A stretch of 64,000 bases of DNA from Agelaius tricolor (GCA_023055355.1 JALJCS010000055.1:1966166-2030165), one strand, 5' to 3'; shown: positions 42,781 through 55,329, numbered from the stretch's first letter. Notes: generated from the sequence alone by a model not told the origin. Translations and numbers: made by a program.

Positions 42781-43079
42781 AAAATTCCCATCCCAAAATC
42801 CACATCCCAAAATGAACATTTCTGGGCCCACAGGGAGCAGCGGCAGATGCAGCGCTCCGAGCTCCTTCTCCATCTCCAGGCAGGGAAATAAATGAATTAA
42901 AATCAACTAAAAATCGTCTGCGCTGCCCCCCCCGGGCCGTAAATCAGCATAAACGCAATTTCCATATTCATGGGATTTATCCAATAACCGCCCTGGCCCC
43001 GATTAAACGCGCCCGGGGAGCACCGGGGGCTCCTCGAGCGGGGCTGGGGGTCCCCGGGAGGGGGAATGGGAGGGGAGGG

Positions 43080-44000
43080 GGGGGTCTGCTCTTCATCACC
43101 TTCTGAGGGGGTGAGGAGGGCTCTGATCCTCTCCTCATCCTCCTCCTGAGGGAAAATGGGGGGGGGTTCTGCTCTTCATCACCTTCCTGAGGGGTGGGAC
43201 CCTCTCCTCATCCTCCTCCTGAGGAAAAATTGGGGGGGTTCTGCTCCTCATCCTCCTCCTGAGGGACAATGGGGGGTTCTGCCCTTCATCACCTTCCTGA
43301 GGGGGTGAGGAGGGCTCTGATCCTCTCCTCATCCTCCTCCTGAGGGAAAATTGGGGGTTCTGCTCTTCATCACCTTCCTGAGGGGTGGGACCCCCTCCTC
43401 ATCCTCCTCTTGAGGGAGAATGGGGGGGTTCTGCTCCTCATTCTGCTCCTGAGGGGATGGAGAAGGGTGGGATTCTCTCCTCATCCTCCTGAGGGAAAAT
43501 TGGGGGGGTTCTGCCCTTCATCATCTTCCTGAGGGCCTGGGACCCTCTCCTCATCCTCCTCCTGAGGGAGAATGGGGGGGTTCTGCCCTTCATCACCTTC
43601 CTGAGGGGATGGGCAGGGGTGGGACCCTCTCCTCATCTTCCTCCCGAGGGGGCATGGGGGGGTTCTGCTCTTCATCACTTTCTGAGGGGATGGGGAGGGC
43701 TCACATCCTCTCCTCGTCTTCCTCTTGAGGGAGAATGGGGGGATTCTGCTCCTGAGGGGATGGAGAAGGGTGGGATTCTCTCCTCATCCTCCTTCTGGGG
43801 GGAATGGGGGGGTTCTGCTCTTCATCACCTTCCTGAGGGGGTGAGGAGGGCTCAGATCCTCTCCTCATCCTCCTGAGGGAAAATTGGGGGGTTCTGCTCT
43901 TCATTCTGCTCCTGAGGGGATGGGGAGGGCTCAGATCCTCTCCTCATCCTCCTCCTGAGGGGAATGGGGGGGTTCTGCTCCTCATCCTCCTCCTCCTCTC
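43080..44000. repeat. About 80-bp minisatellite
   Basis: Units contain TTCTGCTCTTCATCACCTTC, CTGAGGGGATGGGGAGG and CTCTCCTCATCCTCCTCCTG. The following 44000-44520 is pyrimidine-rich and then CpG-rich, with CCCTAATGACC and GGCGATTTAATGAGG at 44395-44460. No gene is seen. Confidence 0.9.
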
Positions 44001-44519
44001 TCGGCCCCCCCGCTCCTGCCCGAGCATCTCCGAGCTGGGGCCGAGCCCCGGCCGCTCTCCTGTCCCACCCCCCTCTCCTTTTCCCCCCGTTTTTTCCCCC
44101 ATTTTCCCCCTTTATTTTCTCTTCATTTCCCCCTCTCCCTCCTCTTCCTCTCCTCCATCCTCCCCTCCCCTTTTCCCCCCCCTTTTTCCCCCATTTTTCC
44201 CCTTTCTTTTCTGTTCATTTCCCCCCTCTCCTTCCTCTTCCTCTCCTCCATCGCTGCCGGGACCCCTCCAGCCGCCCCCGGCTCCCATCGCGACCCTCGG
44301 GGCTGCTGCTGTGGGGACACAGCCGTGCCCCCCCCGGGCTGCGCCGTGTCTGGGGACACAAATGTCCCTTCCATGGCTGTGACAGGTCCCTGTCAGCCCT
44401 AATGACCCCGCGCCTGCCGCGCCCCGGGGCTCCGAGCTCGTTAAGGGCGATTTAATGAGGGCAGGAGCAGCCGCAGCCGCGGGCGCATCGGCACCGCCGG
44501 GGGCGGCGGGCACGGCAGC

Positions 44520-45790
44520 GAGTCCGGCAGAGCCCCCCGAGAATGCCCAGAGCCCCCCGAGAATGCCCAGAGAGCCCCGAGAATGCCCAGAGAGCCCCGA
44601 GAATGCTCAGAGCCCCCCGAGAATGCCCAGAGAGCCCCGAGAATGCTCAGAGACCCCCGAGAATGCCCAGAGAGCCCCGAGAATGCTCAGAGAATCCCCA
44701 GAGACCCCCGAGAATGCTCAGAGCCCCCCGAGAATGCCCAGAGAATGCTCAGAGACCCCCGAGAATCCTCAGAGACCCCCAAGAATGCCCAGAGCCCCCC
44801 GAGAATGCTCAGAGACCCCCGAGAATCCTCAGAGAATCCCCAGAGCCCCCCGAGAATGCTCAGAGACCCCCGAGAATCCTCAGAGACCCCCGAGAATGCT
44901 CAGAGAATCCCCAGAGCCCCCCGAGAATCCTCAGAGCCCCCCGAGAATCCCCAGAGACCCCTGAGAATCCCCAGAGATCCCTGAGAGTCCCCACAGCCCC
45001 CCGAGAATCCCCACAGCCCCCCCAGATCCTCAGAGCCCCCCGAGAATCCTCAGAGACCCCTGAGAATGCCCAGAGACCCCCACAGATTCCCCACAGCTTC
45101 TCCCAGCCCTTCAAACACCCCCCCAATCCCCTCATAGAACCCCCAATTCCCCCTCAGCTCCTCAGAGCCCCTCTCAGATCCCCCCCAGCCCCTCAGAGAT
45201 GCCCCCAATCCCCCCCACAACCCCTCAAAGACCCCCCCAGCCCCTCACAGATCCTGGGGGTGCACAGAGCACCCGGGTCCATCCCTGGTGCCCCCTCAGT
45301 GACTCCTGGGGACACCTGGAGGGTCCTGAAGATGCTCAGAGCACCTGGATCCACCCCTGCTGTCCCTTCCTGGGGACAGAGGGGACACCTGGAGGGTCCT
45401 GGGGGTGCTCAGAGCACCTGAATCCATCCCTGCTGCCCCTTCTTGGGGACCTGGGGGACACCTGGAGGACTTGGGGGTGCTCAGAGCTCCTGAATCCATC
45501 CCTGGTGCCCCCTCAGTTACTCCTGGGGACACCTGGAGGGTCCTGGAGATGCTCAGAGCACCTGGACCCATCCCTGCTGTGCCCCCAATGACTCCTGGGG
45601 ACACCTGGAGGACTTGGGGGTGCTCAGAGCTCCTGAATCCGTCCCTGGCATCCCCTCAGTGACTCCTGGGGACACCTGGAGGCTCCTGAAGATGCTCAGA
45701 GCTCCTGAATCCATCCCTGCTGTCCCCTCAGTGACTCCTGGGGACACCTGGAGGCTCCTGAAGATGCTCAGAGCACCTGGATCCCCCCCC
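44520..45790. repeat. 20-bp array followed by about 70-bp array
   Basis: 44520-45060 is CAGAGACCCCCGAGAATGCT and close variants. 45245-45790 is a unit with CCTGGGGACACCTGGAGG, GATGCTCAGAGCACCTGG and ATCCATCCCTGCTG. Both give open frames in several phases. Confidence 0.92.
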
Positions 45791-45924
45791 CCCCCCCTTC
45801 CTTCTGCCTCCCGTCCCAGCTCCCGCCCCCCCCATCTGCGGGATCCACGCCCCCAAATCCTTGAGGAAGCCCCCAAAGCCCCAAAGCCCGGCTGGGGCAG
45901 CGCCCGTGTCCCCGCAGCCCCCGC

Positions 45925-46030
45925 GAGGTGAACTCAATCCATCCTAATTAGCGCTGATTTGCATAGGGAAATGCAAATGAGCCCGGCTCGGCTTTGTTGG
46001 AATTAAAGATTCCAGTCGGGCACGGCAGGA
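45925..46030. promoter_or_regulatory. Inverted octamer pair in a unique island
   Basis: ATTTGCAT (45957-45964) and ATGCAAAT (45971-45978) lie head to head 6 bp apart, preceded by CCTAATTAGCGC. Such spacing could allow paired POU-factor binding. This is inference from motif layout. Confidence 0.45.
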
Positions 46031-46034
46031 ACTG

Positions 46035-46735
46035 GCAGAGTCTGGGGTCACTTTGGGACTTGGGGGGTCCTAGTGTGGGGTTTGGGGTCACTTTGTGGGG
46101 TTTTGGGGTCACTTTGTGGGGTTTTGGGGTCACTTTGGTGTTTTGGGGTCCCTGTGTGGGGCTTTGGGTTTTTTGGTGTTTTGGGGGGGTCCCAGTTTGG
46201 GGTCGCTTTGGGGTTTTGGGGGTCTCGATTTGGGGTTTGGGGTCCCTGTGTGGGATTTTGGGGGGGTCCCAATTTGGGGTCACTTTGGGGTTTTGGGGGT
46301 CCCAGAGTGGGGTTTGGGGTCACTTTAGGGGTTTGGCTTTGCTGTTTTGGGGTCACTTTAGGAGTTTTGGGCTCACTGTGTAGTTTGTGGTTGGTTTGGG
46401 GTCAGTTTGTGGGATTTGGGGTCACTTTTTGGGGTTTTGAGGGGTCCCGCTTTAGGGGTTTGGGGTCCCTTTGCCCCATCCCCATCTCGGGGCACATCTG
46501 GCCACATCCCCCCACCCTATCACCGCCTCGGGGCACATCTGGCTGTGTGCGTCCCCATCATCATCATCATCTCAGGGGCACATCTGGCCGTGTCCCCTGT
46601 GCCCCATCCCCATCTCGGGGCACATCTGGCAGCTCCTCTTCCTCTCCTCTTCCTCTCCTCTTCCTCTCCTCTTCCTCTCCTCTCCTCTCCTCTCCTCTCC
46701 TCTCCTCTCCTCTCCTCTCCTCTCCGTGAGGATGA
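46035..46735. repeat. G/T-rich array, ATC run and CCTCT run
   Basis: 46035-46480 is GGGTCACTTTGGGGTTTTGG. 46556-46570 is a short (ATC)n run. 46625-46725 is CTCCTCTTCCTCT passing into (TCTCC)n. Confidence 0.92.
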
Positions 46736-46799
46736 GGAGGGGGATGAAGCTGTTTTTCCCCCCCGTTTCCGGTGGCTGCGGGGGGGTTTTGCCTGTCTG

Positions 46800-47000
46800 G
46801 GGGCTCTTTCCAGCCTGTAAACACTCAATTAAGCGGGAGCCGCTCCTGCCTCGCCTGTCGCTGCCGGGTAATTATTTCGGATTTTCGGTGTCAGGCGCGG
46901 CGGGGAAGCGCGATTGCGGCTAATTGGAGCAGCAATCCCAGCCCGGAGCCCTCGGCAGCTGCTGCTGCCGCCGCCTGACAGCGGCCGCGGGGCTCCCCCC
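46800..47000. promoter_or_regulatory. Candidate regulatory island
   Basis: Unique sequence with TGTAAACA (forkhead-like), CTCAATTAAGC, GGGTAATTATTTCGG and GGCTAATTGGAGC, then a CpG-rich GCTGCTGCCGCC stretch. It lies between two arrays. No exon is recognised. Confidence 0.35.
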
Positions 47001-47019
47001 GCCCCAAACGGAGCCTGCG

Positions 47020-49605
47020 GGATGCCTGGAGACACCTGGCCTTGGATCCAGCCTTCCCCATGGATCCCAGCTGGTCCTGGGTGCAAAACATCCCCTGGAG
47101 ACACCTGGCCTTGGATCCAGCCTTCCCCATGGATCCCAGCTGGTCCTGGATGCAAAACATCCCCTGGAGACACCTGGCCTTGGATCCAACCCTCTCCATG
47201 GATCCCAGCTGGTCCTGGGTGCAAACCATCCCCTGGAGACACCTGGCCTTGGATCCAACCCTCTCCATGGGTTCCATCATCCCTGGATCCCACCTGTAGC
47301 CTGGATCCCACCCTCTCCATGGATCCCACCTGTAGCCCAGATCTAAACCATCCCCTGGAGCCACCTGGCTCTGGATCCAACCCTCTCCATGGTTTCCATC
47401 TTCCCTGGATCCAAACCATCCCCTGGAGACACCTGGCCTTGGATCCAGCCTTCCCCATGGATCCCAGCTGGTCCTGAATCCCCCCTGCCCCTGGATCCAA
47501 CCCATCCCCTGGAGACACCTGGCCCCAAACCCAACCCCCTCAATGGGTTCCATCTTCCCTGGATGCAAAACATCCCCTGGAGCCACCTGGCCCCAGATCC
47601 AACCCCTTCCATGGGTTCCATCATCCCTGGATCCCACCTGTAGCCTGGATCCCACCCTCTCCATGGATCCCACCTGTAGCCCAGATCTAAACCATCCCCT
47701 GGAGACACCTGGCTCTGGATCCAACCCTCTCCATGGTTTCCATCTTCCCTGGATCCAAACCATCCCCTGGAGACACCTGGCCTTGGATCCAGCCTTCCCC
47801 ATGGATCCCAGCTGGTCCTGAATGCAAACCATCCCCTGGAGACCCCTGGCTTTGGATCCTACCCTCTCCATGGATCCCGGCTGGTCCTGGATGCAAAACA
47901 TCCCCTGGATCACACCTGGCCTTGGATCCAACCCTCTCCATGGATCCCAGCCGGTCCTGGATGCAAAACATCCCCTGGAGACACCTGGCCTTGGATCCTA
48001 CCCTCTCCATGGATCCCAGCTGGTCCCAGATCCAAACCATCCCCTGGAGACACCTGGCCCCAAACCCAACCCTCTCCATGGGTTCCATCTTCCCTGGATC
48101 CAAACCATCCCCTGGATCACCCCTTGGACTCCTGAATTCCATCCACGCCTTGGATCCAGCTCTGAATTCCATCCCCCCTGTGCCTGGATCCAAACCATCC
48201 CCTGGAGACACCTGGCCCCAGATCCCACCCTCTCCATGGGTTCCATCTTCCCTGGATCCAACCCATCCCCTGGACCCCACCCGTACCCCAAACCAAAGCC
48301 TCTCCATGGGTTCCACCTGTCCCTTGGGTTCCATCTTCCTGCTGGAGCCCACCTGCACCCCAAATCCAACCCATTCCTTGGATCCCACCTGCACCCCAAA
48401 TCCAATCCATTCCTTGGAGCCCACCTGCACCCCGAATCCAACCCATCCCCTGGATCCCACCTGCACCCCGAATCCAACCCATCCCCTGGATCCCACCTGC
48501 ACCCTGAATCCAATCCATTCCCTGGATCCCACCTGCACCCCGAATCCAATCCATTCCTTGGAGCCCACCTGTTCCCTGGATCCAACCCATCCCCTGGAGC
48601 CCCCCTGTACCTCTGGATTCCACCCATCTGGATCCAGCTGTTCCTGGAGCCCCCCTGGTCCCTGGATCCCTGAACTCTCCCCCTGAACCCCACCCTCCCG
48701 GATCCCTCCTGTCCCTTGGATTCCATCTTCCCTGGAGCCCACCTATACCCCGGGTCCAAATCATTCCCTGGATCCCATCTGGTCCCTGGATCCCACCTGT
48801 CCCTGGATCCCACTCTCCTCCTGGATCCAATCTTCCCCCTGGATTCCACCCCCCATACCCCAGATCCAATCCATTCCTTGGATCCCACCTGCCCCTGGTC
48901 TCCATCTTCCCTGGAGCCCACCTGTACCCCAGGTCCAAATCATCCCCTGGATCCCATCTGGGCCCTGGATCCCACCCCCTGTACCCCAGATCCAACCCAT
49001 TCCCTGGATCCCACCTATCCCTGGATCCCACCTGTCCCTGGATCCCACCTGTCCCTGGATCCCATCCCCTGTGCCCCAGATCCAATCCATTCCTTGGATC
49101 CCATCTGTCCCTGGATCCCACTCTCCTCCTGGATCCACATCTTCCCCCTGGATCCCACTCCCTGTACCCCAGATCCAACCCATTCCCTGGATCCCATCTG
49201 GGCCCTGAATTTCACCCCCTGTACCCCAGATCCAACCCATTCCCAGGATCCCACCTGTCCCTGGATCCCACCTGTCCCTGGACCCCATCTGGTCCATGGA
49301 TCCCACCCCCTGTACCCCAGATCCAATCCATTCCCTGGATCCCACCTACCCCTGGATCCCACCCCCTGTACCCCAGATCCAACCCATTCCCTGGATCCCA
49401 TCTTGTCCCTGGATTCCACGCCCTGTGCCCCAGATCCAACCCATTTTCTGGATTCCACCTGTCCCTGGATTCCACTCTCCTCCTGGATCCCATCTGGGCC
49501 CTGGATCCCACCCCCTGTACCCCAGATCCAAATCATTCCCTGGATCCCATCTGGTCCCTGGATCCCACCTGCCCCTGGATCCTCCCCCTCCTCCGCCCCC
49601 ACCTT
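47020..49605. repeat. TGGATCC-rich minisatellite, 2.6 kb
   Basis: Early units (about 65-70 bp) hold CATCCCCTGGAGACACCTGG, CCTTGGATCCAACCCTCTCC and ATGGATCCCAGCTGGTCCTG. From 48.3 kb shorter units use CCCACCTGCACCCCGAATCC and TGTACCCCAGATCCAACCC. BamHI-type GGATCC sites recur throughout. Confidence 0.93.
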
Positions 49606-49734
49606 CCCCACCCTTCTCATCTCCTGCACTGGCAGAAATCCCCGCTGGGCTCTGTCCCCTGCTCCATGGTGGCCTTGGATCCCCCTGCCCCGATTTCTCA
49701 GGGATCTTTTGGGGCTCCCCAGTGCCCCCAGATT

Positions 49735-50650
49735 TGGGGCTGGGGGAAGCCGGGATTTGGGGGTGCTTGAAGCTGGGATTTGGGGGAGAGGGAAGCCAGG
49801 ACTTGGAGGCTGGGGGAATCCGGGATTTGGGGCTGGGGGCACCCGGAATTTGGGGCTGGGGGAAGCCGGGATTTGGGGGTGTGGGAATATGGGATTTGGG
49901 GCTGGGGGCACCCGGAATTTGGGGGTGTGGGAATATGGGATTTGGGGCTGGGGGCACCCGGAATTTGGGAGTGGGGGAATATGGGATTTGGGGGTGGGAG
50001 AATCTGGGATTTGGGGGTGGGGGAATCCAAAATTTAAGGTTGGGGGAAGCCGGGATTTGGGGGTGGTTGAACCCGGGATTTGAGGCTGGGGGAAGCCGGG
50101 ATTTGGGGCTGGGAGAATTCGGAATTTGGGGCTGGGGGAAGCCGGGATTTGGGGGTGGAGAAATCCGAAATTTAGGGATGGGGAACCCGAGATTGGGGGT
50201 GGTTGAGCCCGGGATTTGGGGATGCTGAACCCGGGATTTGGGGCTGGGGGAAGCCGGGATTTGGGGGTGGCAGAATTCGGAATTTGGGGCTGGGGGAAGC
50301 CGGGATTTGAGGCTGGGGGAACCTGGGATTTGGGGCTGGGGGAAGCCGGGATTTGGGGGTGGGGAAATCCGAAATTCAGGGATGGGGAATCTGAGATTGG
50401 GGGTGGTTGAATCTGAGATTGGGGGATTTGAGGCTGGGGGAAGCCGGGATTTAGGGGTGGGGGAAGCCGGGATTTAGGGGTGGGGGGAGCCCGGGATTTG
50501 GGGCTGGGGGAAGCCGGGATTTGGGGGTGGTAGAATTCGGAATTTGGGGCTGGAGGGAGCCGGGATTTAGGGCTGGGGGAATCTGAGATTTGGGGCTGGG
50601 AGAAGCCGGGATTTGGGGGTGCTGAACCCGGGATTTGGGGCTGGGGGAGG
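49735..50650. repeat. About 23-bp GGGATTTGGGGCTGGGGGAAGCC array
   Basis: Near-regular G-rich units with AATTTGG and GGTGGTTGAACC variants. The following 50650-50830 is a unique patch (TTGATTTCTTATTATGGAG, GTGATTTGTGATTTGTTGCC) and a candidate regulatory island. Confidence 0.93.
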
Positions 50651-51074
50651 ACTCGGTGTCGCCCATCCCGGGGGAGCTGCACCGGGAGCTCAGCGTCTGC
50701 CATTGATTTCTTATTATGGAGTTCAGGAAGAAAAATGAGGCGCTGGGGCTGCGGAGCCGCCGCCGCCGCCGTGATTTGTGATTTGTTGCCTTCTCGGCGT
50801 GTCCTGGCGGGGATGGGAATTGATTTTGGAGGCTCTGGAATCAGTCAGCGGGGCTGGGCAGGGGGAAACGGGGGGGCTGGAGAGGATGTGGGAGATGGGA
50901 ACCCCCCAGTTCTGCTCCCAATGGTGTCCCCACGCTGGGCTGGGGGGGACAGGGGGGGACACAGAGGTCGCTTTGGTTTTGGGGTCCCTGCCCTGGTGCT
51001 GGGGGTCTGAGTGGGACCAGATTGGTCGTGGAGGGGGGGCTGTGGCTGCTGGAAGTTGCTCGTTCCTGTGCCAG

Positions 51075-52105
51075 ATGCAGGAGCAGGAGGAGAATAAAGA
51101 GATGGATGGAAGGAGAAGGGAAGGAGAAGGAGGAAAGGGAGGAGGAGGAGGAAAAGGAGAAGGGGAAGAGGAGGAGATGGAGAAGGGAAGGAGAAGGAGG
51201 AAAGGGAGGAGGAGGAAAAGGAGAAGGGGAAGAGGAGGAGGAGATGGAGAAAGGAAGGAGAAGGAGGAAAAGGAGGAAAATTAGGAGAGAGAAAGAAGGA
51301 GGAGGAAGAGGAGGAGAAGGAGATGGAGAAAGGAAGGAGAAGGAGAAGGGGAAGGAAAAGGAGGAAAGGGAGGAGGAGGAAAAGGAGGAAAAGGAGAAGG
51401 GGAAGAGGAGGAGGAGGCGATGGAGAAAGGAAGGAGAAGGAGGAGAAGGAGGAAAATTAGGAGAAAGAAGGAGGAGAAAGGGAAGGAGAAGAGGAGGAGG
51501 AGATGGAGAAAGGAAGGAGAAGGAGGAAAAGGAGGAAAATTAGGAGAGAGAAAGAAGGAGGAGGAAGAGGAGGAGGAGAAGGAGATGGAGAAAGGAAGGA
51601 GAAGGAGGAAAAAGAAGGAGAAGGGGAAGGAGACCGGGAAGGAGAAGGAGAAGGGGAAGAAGAAAGAGGAAAGGGAGGAGGAGAAAAGGGAGGAAAAGGA
51701 GAAGGGGAAGAGGAGGAGGAGGAGATGGAGAAAGGAAGGAGGAAAAGGAGAAGGGGAAGAGGAGGAGATGGAGAAAGGGAGGAAAAGGAGAAGGGGAGGA
51801 GGAGGAGGAGGAGGAGATGGAGAAAGGAAGGAGAAGAAGGAAAAGGAGGAGAAGGAGGAAAATTAGGAGAAAGAAGGAGGAGAAAGGGAAGGAGAAGGGG
51901 AAGAGGAGGAGGAGGAGATGGAGAAAGGAAGAAGGAGGAAAAGGAGAAGGGGAAGAGGAGGAGAAGGAGATGGAGAAAGGAAGGAGAAGGAGGAAAATGA
52001 GAAGGAGGAAAAGGAGAAGGAAGAAAAGGAGGAGGATAAGGAGCAGGAGACGGGGAAGGAGAAGGGGAAGGAGAAGGAGAAGGAGAAGGAGGAGAAGGAT
52101 TCGGG
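51075..52105. repeat. 1-kb polypurine tract (GGAGAAGGA)n
   Basis: Nearly pure A/G on this strand for about 1 kb, built from GGAGAAGGAGGAAA, GATGGAGAAAGGAAG and AAAATTAGGAGA. Mirror-symmetric purine tracts can form triplex DNA. ORFs here (Lys/Glu/Arg or Leu/Pro/Ser) are artefacts. Confidence 0.96.
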
Positions 52106-52206
52106 TTCTGCGGAGGGCAGGGCCCAGCCGTGCCCCGTCCTGCCGGGTGCCCCCGCAGCCCCTTCCCGGTGCCCGCGCGGTGCCCCCGGGCCGAGCCTCG
52201 CCGCCG

Positions 52207-52220
52207 CCACCAGAGGGCAC
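52207..52220 (+). promoter_or_regulatory. Consensus CTCF core motif
   Basis: CCACCAGAGGGCAC fits every position of the CTCF core consensus. It lies in a short unique GC-rich patch (52130-52235) between the polypurine tract and a 10-bp array. Confidence 0.65.
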
Positions 52221-52239
52221 CGCAGGCCTCCCGCTGGCC

Positions 52240-52640
52240 CGGGAGAGACCGGGAGGGACCGGGAGGGACCGGGAGGGACCGGGAGGAACGGGGAGAGACC
52301 GGGAGAGAACGGGAGGAACCGGGAGAGAACGGGAGGGACCGGGAGGAACGGGGAGAGACCGGGAGGAGCGGGGAGGGACGGGGAGAGACCGGGAGGGACC
52401 GGGAGGGACCGGGAGGAGCGGAGAGGGACCGGGAGGGACCGGGAGAGACCGGGAGGGACCGGGAGGGACCGGGAGGGACCGGGAGAGACCGGGAGGGACC
52501 GGGAGGGACCGGGAGGAACGGGGAGAGACCGGGAGGAGCGGGGAGGGACGGGGAGAGACCGGGAGGGACCGGGAGGGACGGGGAGGGACCGGGAGAGACC
52601 GGGAGGGACCGGGAGGGACCGGGAGGGACCGGGCCGGGAC
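52240..52640. repeat. 10-bp GGGAGGGACC array
   Basis: About 40 units of GGGAGGGACC with GAGAGACC and GAGGAACG variants, purine-rich and almost perfectly periodic. Confidence 0.96.
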
Positions 52641-52674
52641 CCCGCGGGAGCGGCCCCACCCTGCACAGGGGTGT

Positions 52675-53375
52675 CCGTGCCGTCCGTGTGTCTGACGCAG
52701 GTGTCCGTGTGTCCCCTCTGTCCGTGTGTCCCCTCTGTCCGTGTGTCTGACGCAGGTGTCCGTGTGTCCCCTCTGTCCGTGTGTCCCCTCTGTCCGTGTG
52801 TCTGACGCAGGTGTCCGTGTGTCCCCTCTGTCCGTGTGTCCGTGCCTGTGCACGCGTGTCTGGACGTGTGCAGGTGTCTCACCTCTGTGCAGGCGTGTCC
52901 GATGTGTTCACACGTGTCCCAGCCATGTGTGTGTGCGTGTCCTAAGCACGTGTCCGTGTCCCAGCCATTTATCCCAGCCGTGTGTCCCTGTCCCAGCTGT
53001 GTGTGTGTGTGTGTGTCCCAGCCATGTGTCCATGTCCCTGACATGTATGTCCATGTCCCAGCCATGTCCCAGCCCTGTGTATCCGTGTCCCAGCTGTGTG
53101 TGTGTGTCCCAGCCATGTGTCCATGTCCCCGACATGTGTATCCCTGTCCCAACCATGTGCCAGACGTGTGTCCCAGCCATGTCCCACCCATATGTGTCCA
53201 TGTCCCTGCCGTGTCCCAGCTCTGTGTGTCCGTGTCCCTGCCATGTGTATCCGTGTCCCAGCCATGTCCCAGCTCTGTGTGTCCGTGTCCCAGCCCTGTG
53301 TATCCGTGTCCCAGCCGTGTCCCAGCCGTGTCCCAGCCGTGTCCCAGCCGTGTGCTCTCATCCCCCGCTGTGTCT
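52675..53375. repeat. GTGTCCGTGTGTCCC and GTGTCCCAGCCATGT arrays
   Basis: Two linked short-period arrays rich in TGTG/CCAG. No gene is seen. Confidence 0.92.
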
Positions 53376-53429
53376 GGCAGACCAAGGACGGGGCCGTTGT
53401 GTTGATTGAATCGCGGCTCAGCGCCCGCA

Positions 53430-53895
53430 GCCGCTGCCCCGGTGACAGCCCCGGTGACGGCCCCGGTGACAGCCCCGGTGACGGCCCCAGTTACAGCCCC
53501 GGTGACAGCCGCGGTTTCAGCCCCGGTGACGGCCCCGATAACAGCCCCGGTTTCGGCCCCGGTTACGGCCCCGGTTTCAGCCCCGGTGACAGCCCCGGTG
53601 ACAGCCCCGGTGACGGCCCCGGTTACAGCCCCGGTGACAGCCGCGGTTTCAGCCCCGGTTTCGGCCCCGGCTTCGGCCCCGGTTTCGGCCCCGGTTTCAG
53701 CCCCGGTGACGGCCCCGGTGACAGCCCCGGTTTCAGCCCCGGTTACGGCCCCGGGTTTCAGCCCCGGTTACGGCCCCGGTGACAGCCCCGGTTACAGCCC
53801 CGGTTTCAGCCCCGGTTTCAGCCCCGGTTACGGCCCCGGTGACAGCCCCGGTTACAGCCCCGGTTTCAGCCCCGGTTACGGCCCCGGTTATTGAC
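53430..53895. repeat. 6/12-bp CCCCGGTGACGG array
   Basis: Units GCCCCGGTGACA, GCCCCGGTTTCA and GCCCCGGTTACG repeat about 38 times. Being a multiple of three, all frames are open and read as Pro/Ala/Val/Thr or Ser/Pro/Gly/Asp repeats. Confidence 0.96.
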
Positions 53896-54019
53896 GGCGC
53901 GGGCGGGGACGCGGCTGAGGACAATGATGGAAAAGAGAAATCGATAGCGCGGGCTGGGGCATTGTGGGGTCAGCTCCGGGAATGGCTTCACTGCCACGGC
54001 CGAGCTGAACCCCTCGGCT

Positions 54020-55295
54020 CCCCAGGAGCACCCCCAGATCCCCAGGAACACCCCCAGATCCCCAGGATCATCCCCAGATCCCCAAGAGCACCCCCAACTC
54101 CCCAGGAGGACCTCAAACACCCCAGGATTGCCCCCAGCTCCCAACAATCACCCCCAGATCCCCAAGAGCACCCACAACCCCCAGGAGCACCCCCAGTTCC
54201 CCAGGATCTTCCCTGGATTCCCAGGATCGCCCCCAGCTCCCCACAATCACCCCCAGATCCCCAGGAGGACCTCAAACTCCCCAGGATTGCTCCCAGCCCC
54301 CCAAGATCTTTCCTGGCTCCCCAAAACCCCCTCGGCAGCGGGGGGGAGGTGTCCCGATCTGGGGGTGTCAGTGTTTGGGGGTGTCCGGATCTGGGGGTTT
54401 CAGGGTTTGGGGGTGTCCGGATCTGGGGGTGTCAGGGTTTGGGGCTATCAAGGTCCAGGGGTTTCAGGATTTGGGGGTGTCGGTGTTTCGGGGTATCAGG
54501 GTCCAGAGGATGCAGATTCTCGGGGTTTCAGGGTTTGGGGGTGTCCGGATCTGGGGGTATCAGGGTTTGGGGGTTTCAGGATTTGGGGATGTCAGGGTTT
54601 GGGGCTGTCAAGGGTTTTGGCGGGGTCAGGATCTGGGGGTGTCAGGGTTTGGGGGTATCAGGGTTTGGAGATATCAGGGTCCAGGGGTGTCAGTGTTCGG
54701 GGTTTCAGGGTATGGGGGCGTCCGGATCTGGGGGTGTCAGGGTCCAGGGGTGTCAGAGTTTGGGGGTGTCAGGGTCCAGAGGATGCAGATTCTCGGGGTT
54801 TCAGGGTTTGGGGGTGTCCGGATCTGGGGGTGTCCGTGTTTGGGGGTGTCAGGGGTCTGGGATGTCAGTGTTTGGGGGTACCAAGTTCCGGGGCTTTCAG
54901 GATTTGGGGGTGTCGGTGTTTTGGGGTATCAGGGTCCGGAGGATGCAGATTCTCGGGGTTTCAGGGTTTGGGGGCGTCCGGATCTGGGGGTGTCGGGGTG
55001 CAGGGGTGTCAGGATCGGGGGGTATCAGGGTCCGGGGGTTTTGGGGTGTGGGGGTGTCGGTGTTTGGGGGTGTCGGTGTTTGGGGGTGTCAGGGTCCGGG
55101 GGTTTTGGGGTGTGGGGGTGTCAATGTCCGGGGGTGTCGGTGTTTGGGGGTTTTGGGGTGTGGGGGTGTCGGTGTTTGGGGGTGTCGGTGTTTGGGGGTG
55201 TCAATGTCCGGGGTTTTGGGGTGTGGGGGTGTCGGTGTTTGGGGGTGTCTGTGTTTGGGGGTGTCGGTGTTTGGGGGTGTCCGGATCCGGGGTCC
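54020..55295. repeat. CCCCAGATCCCCAGG array and GGGGGTGTCAGGGTTT array
   Basis: 54020-54335 is C-rich with about 25-bp units. 54350-55295 is G/T-rich with about 14-21-bp units (GGGGGTGTCCGGATCTG, GGGGGTGTCGGTGTTTG). No gene is seen. Confidence 0.93.
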
Positions 55296-55329
55296 CCCCG
55301 CACCCCGCTCCGTGTCTCGGCTCGGGGCT

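Noticed and set aside
51022..52000. Lys/Glu/Arg-rich frames
   Set aside because: Translations of a polypurine tract; codon content is dictated by the repeat.
53406..53894. Repetitive protein (SPGDGPGYSPG or APVTAPVS), reminiscent of a polymerase tail or mucin
   Set aside because: It is a perfect 6/12-bp array, open in every frame; no conserved flanks or initiation.
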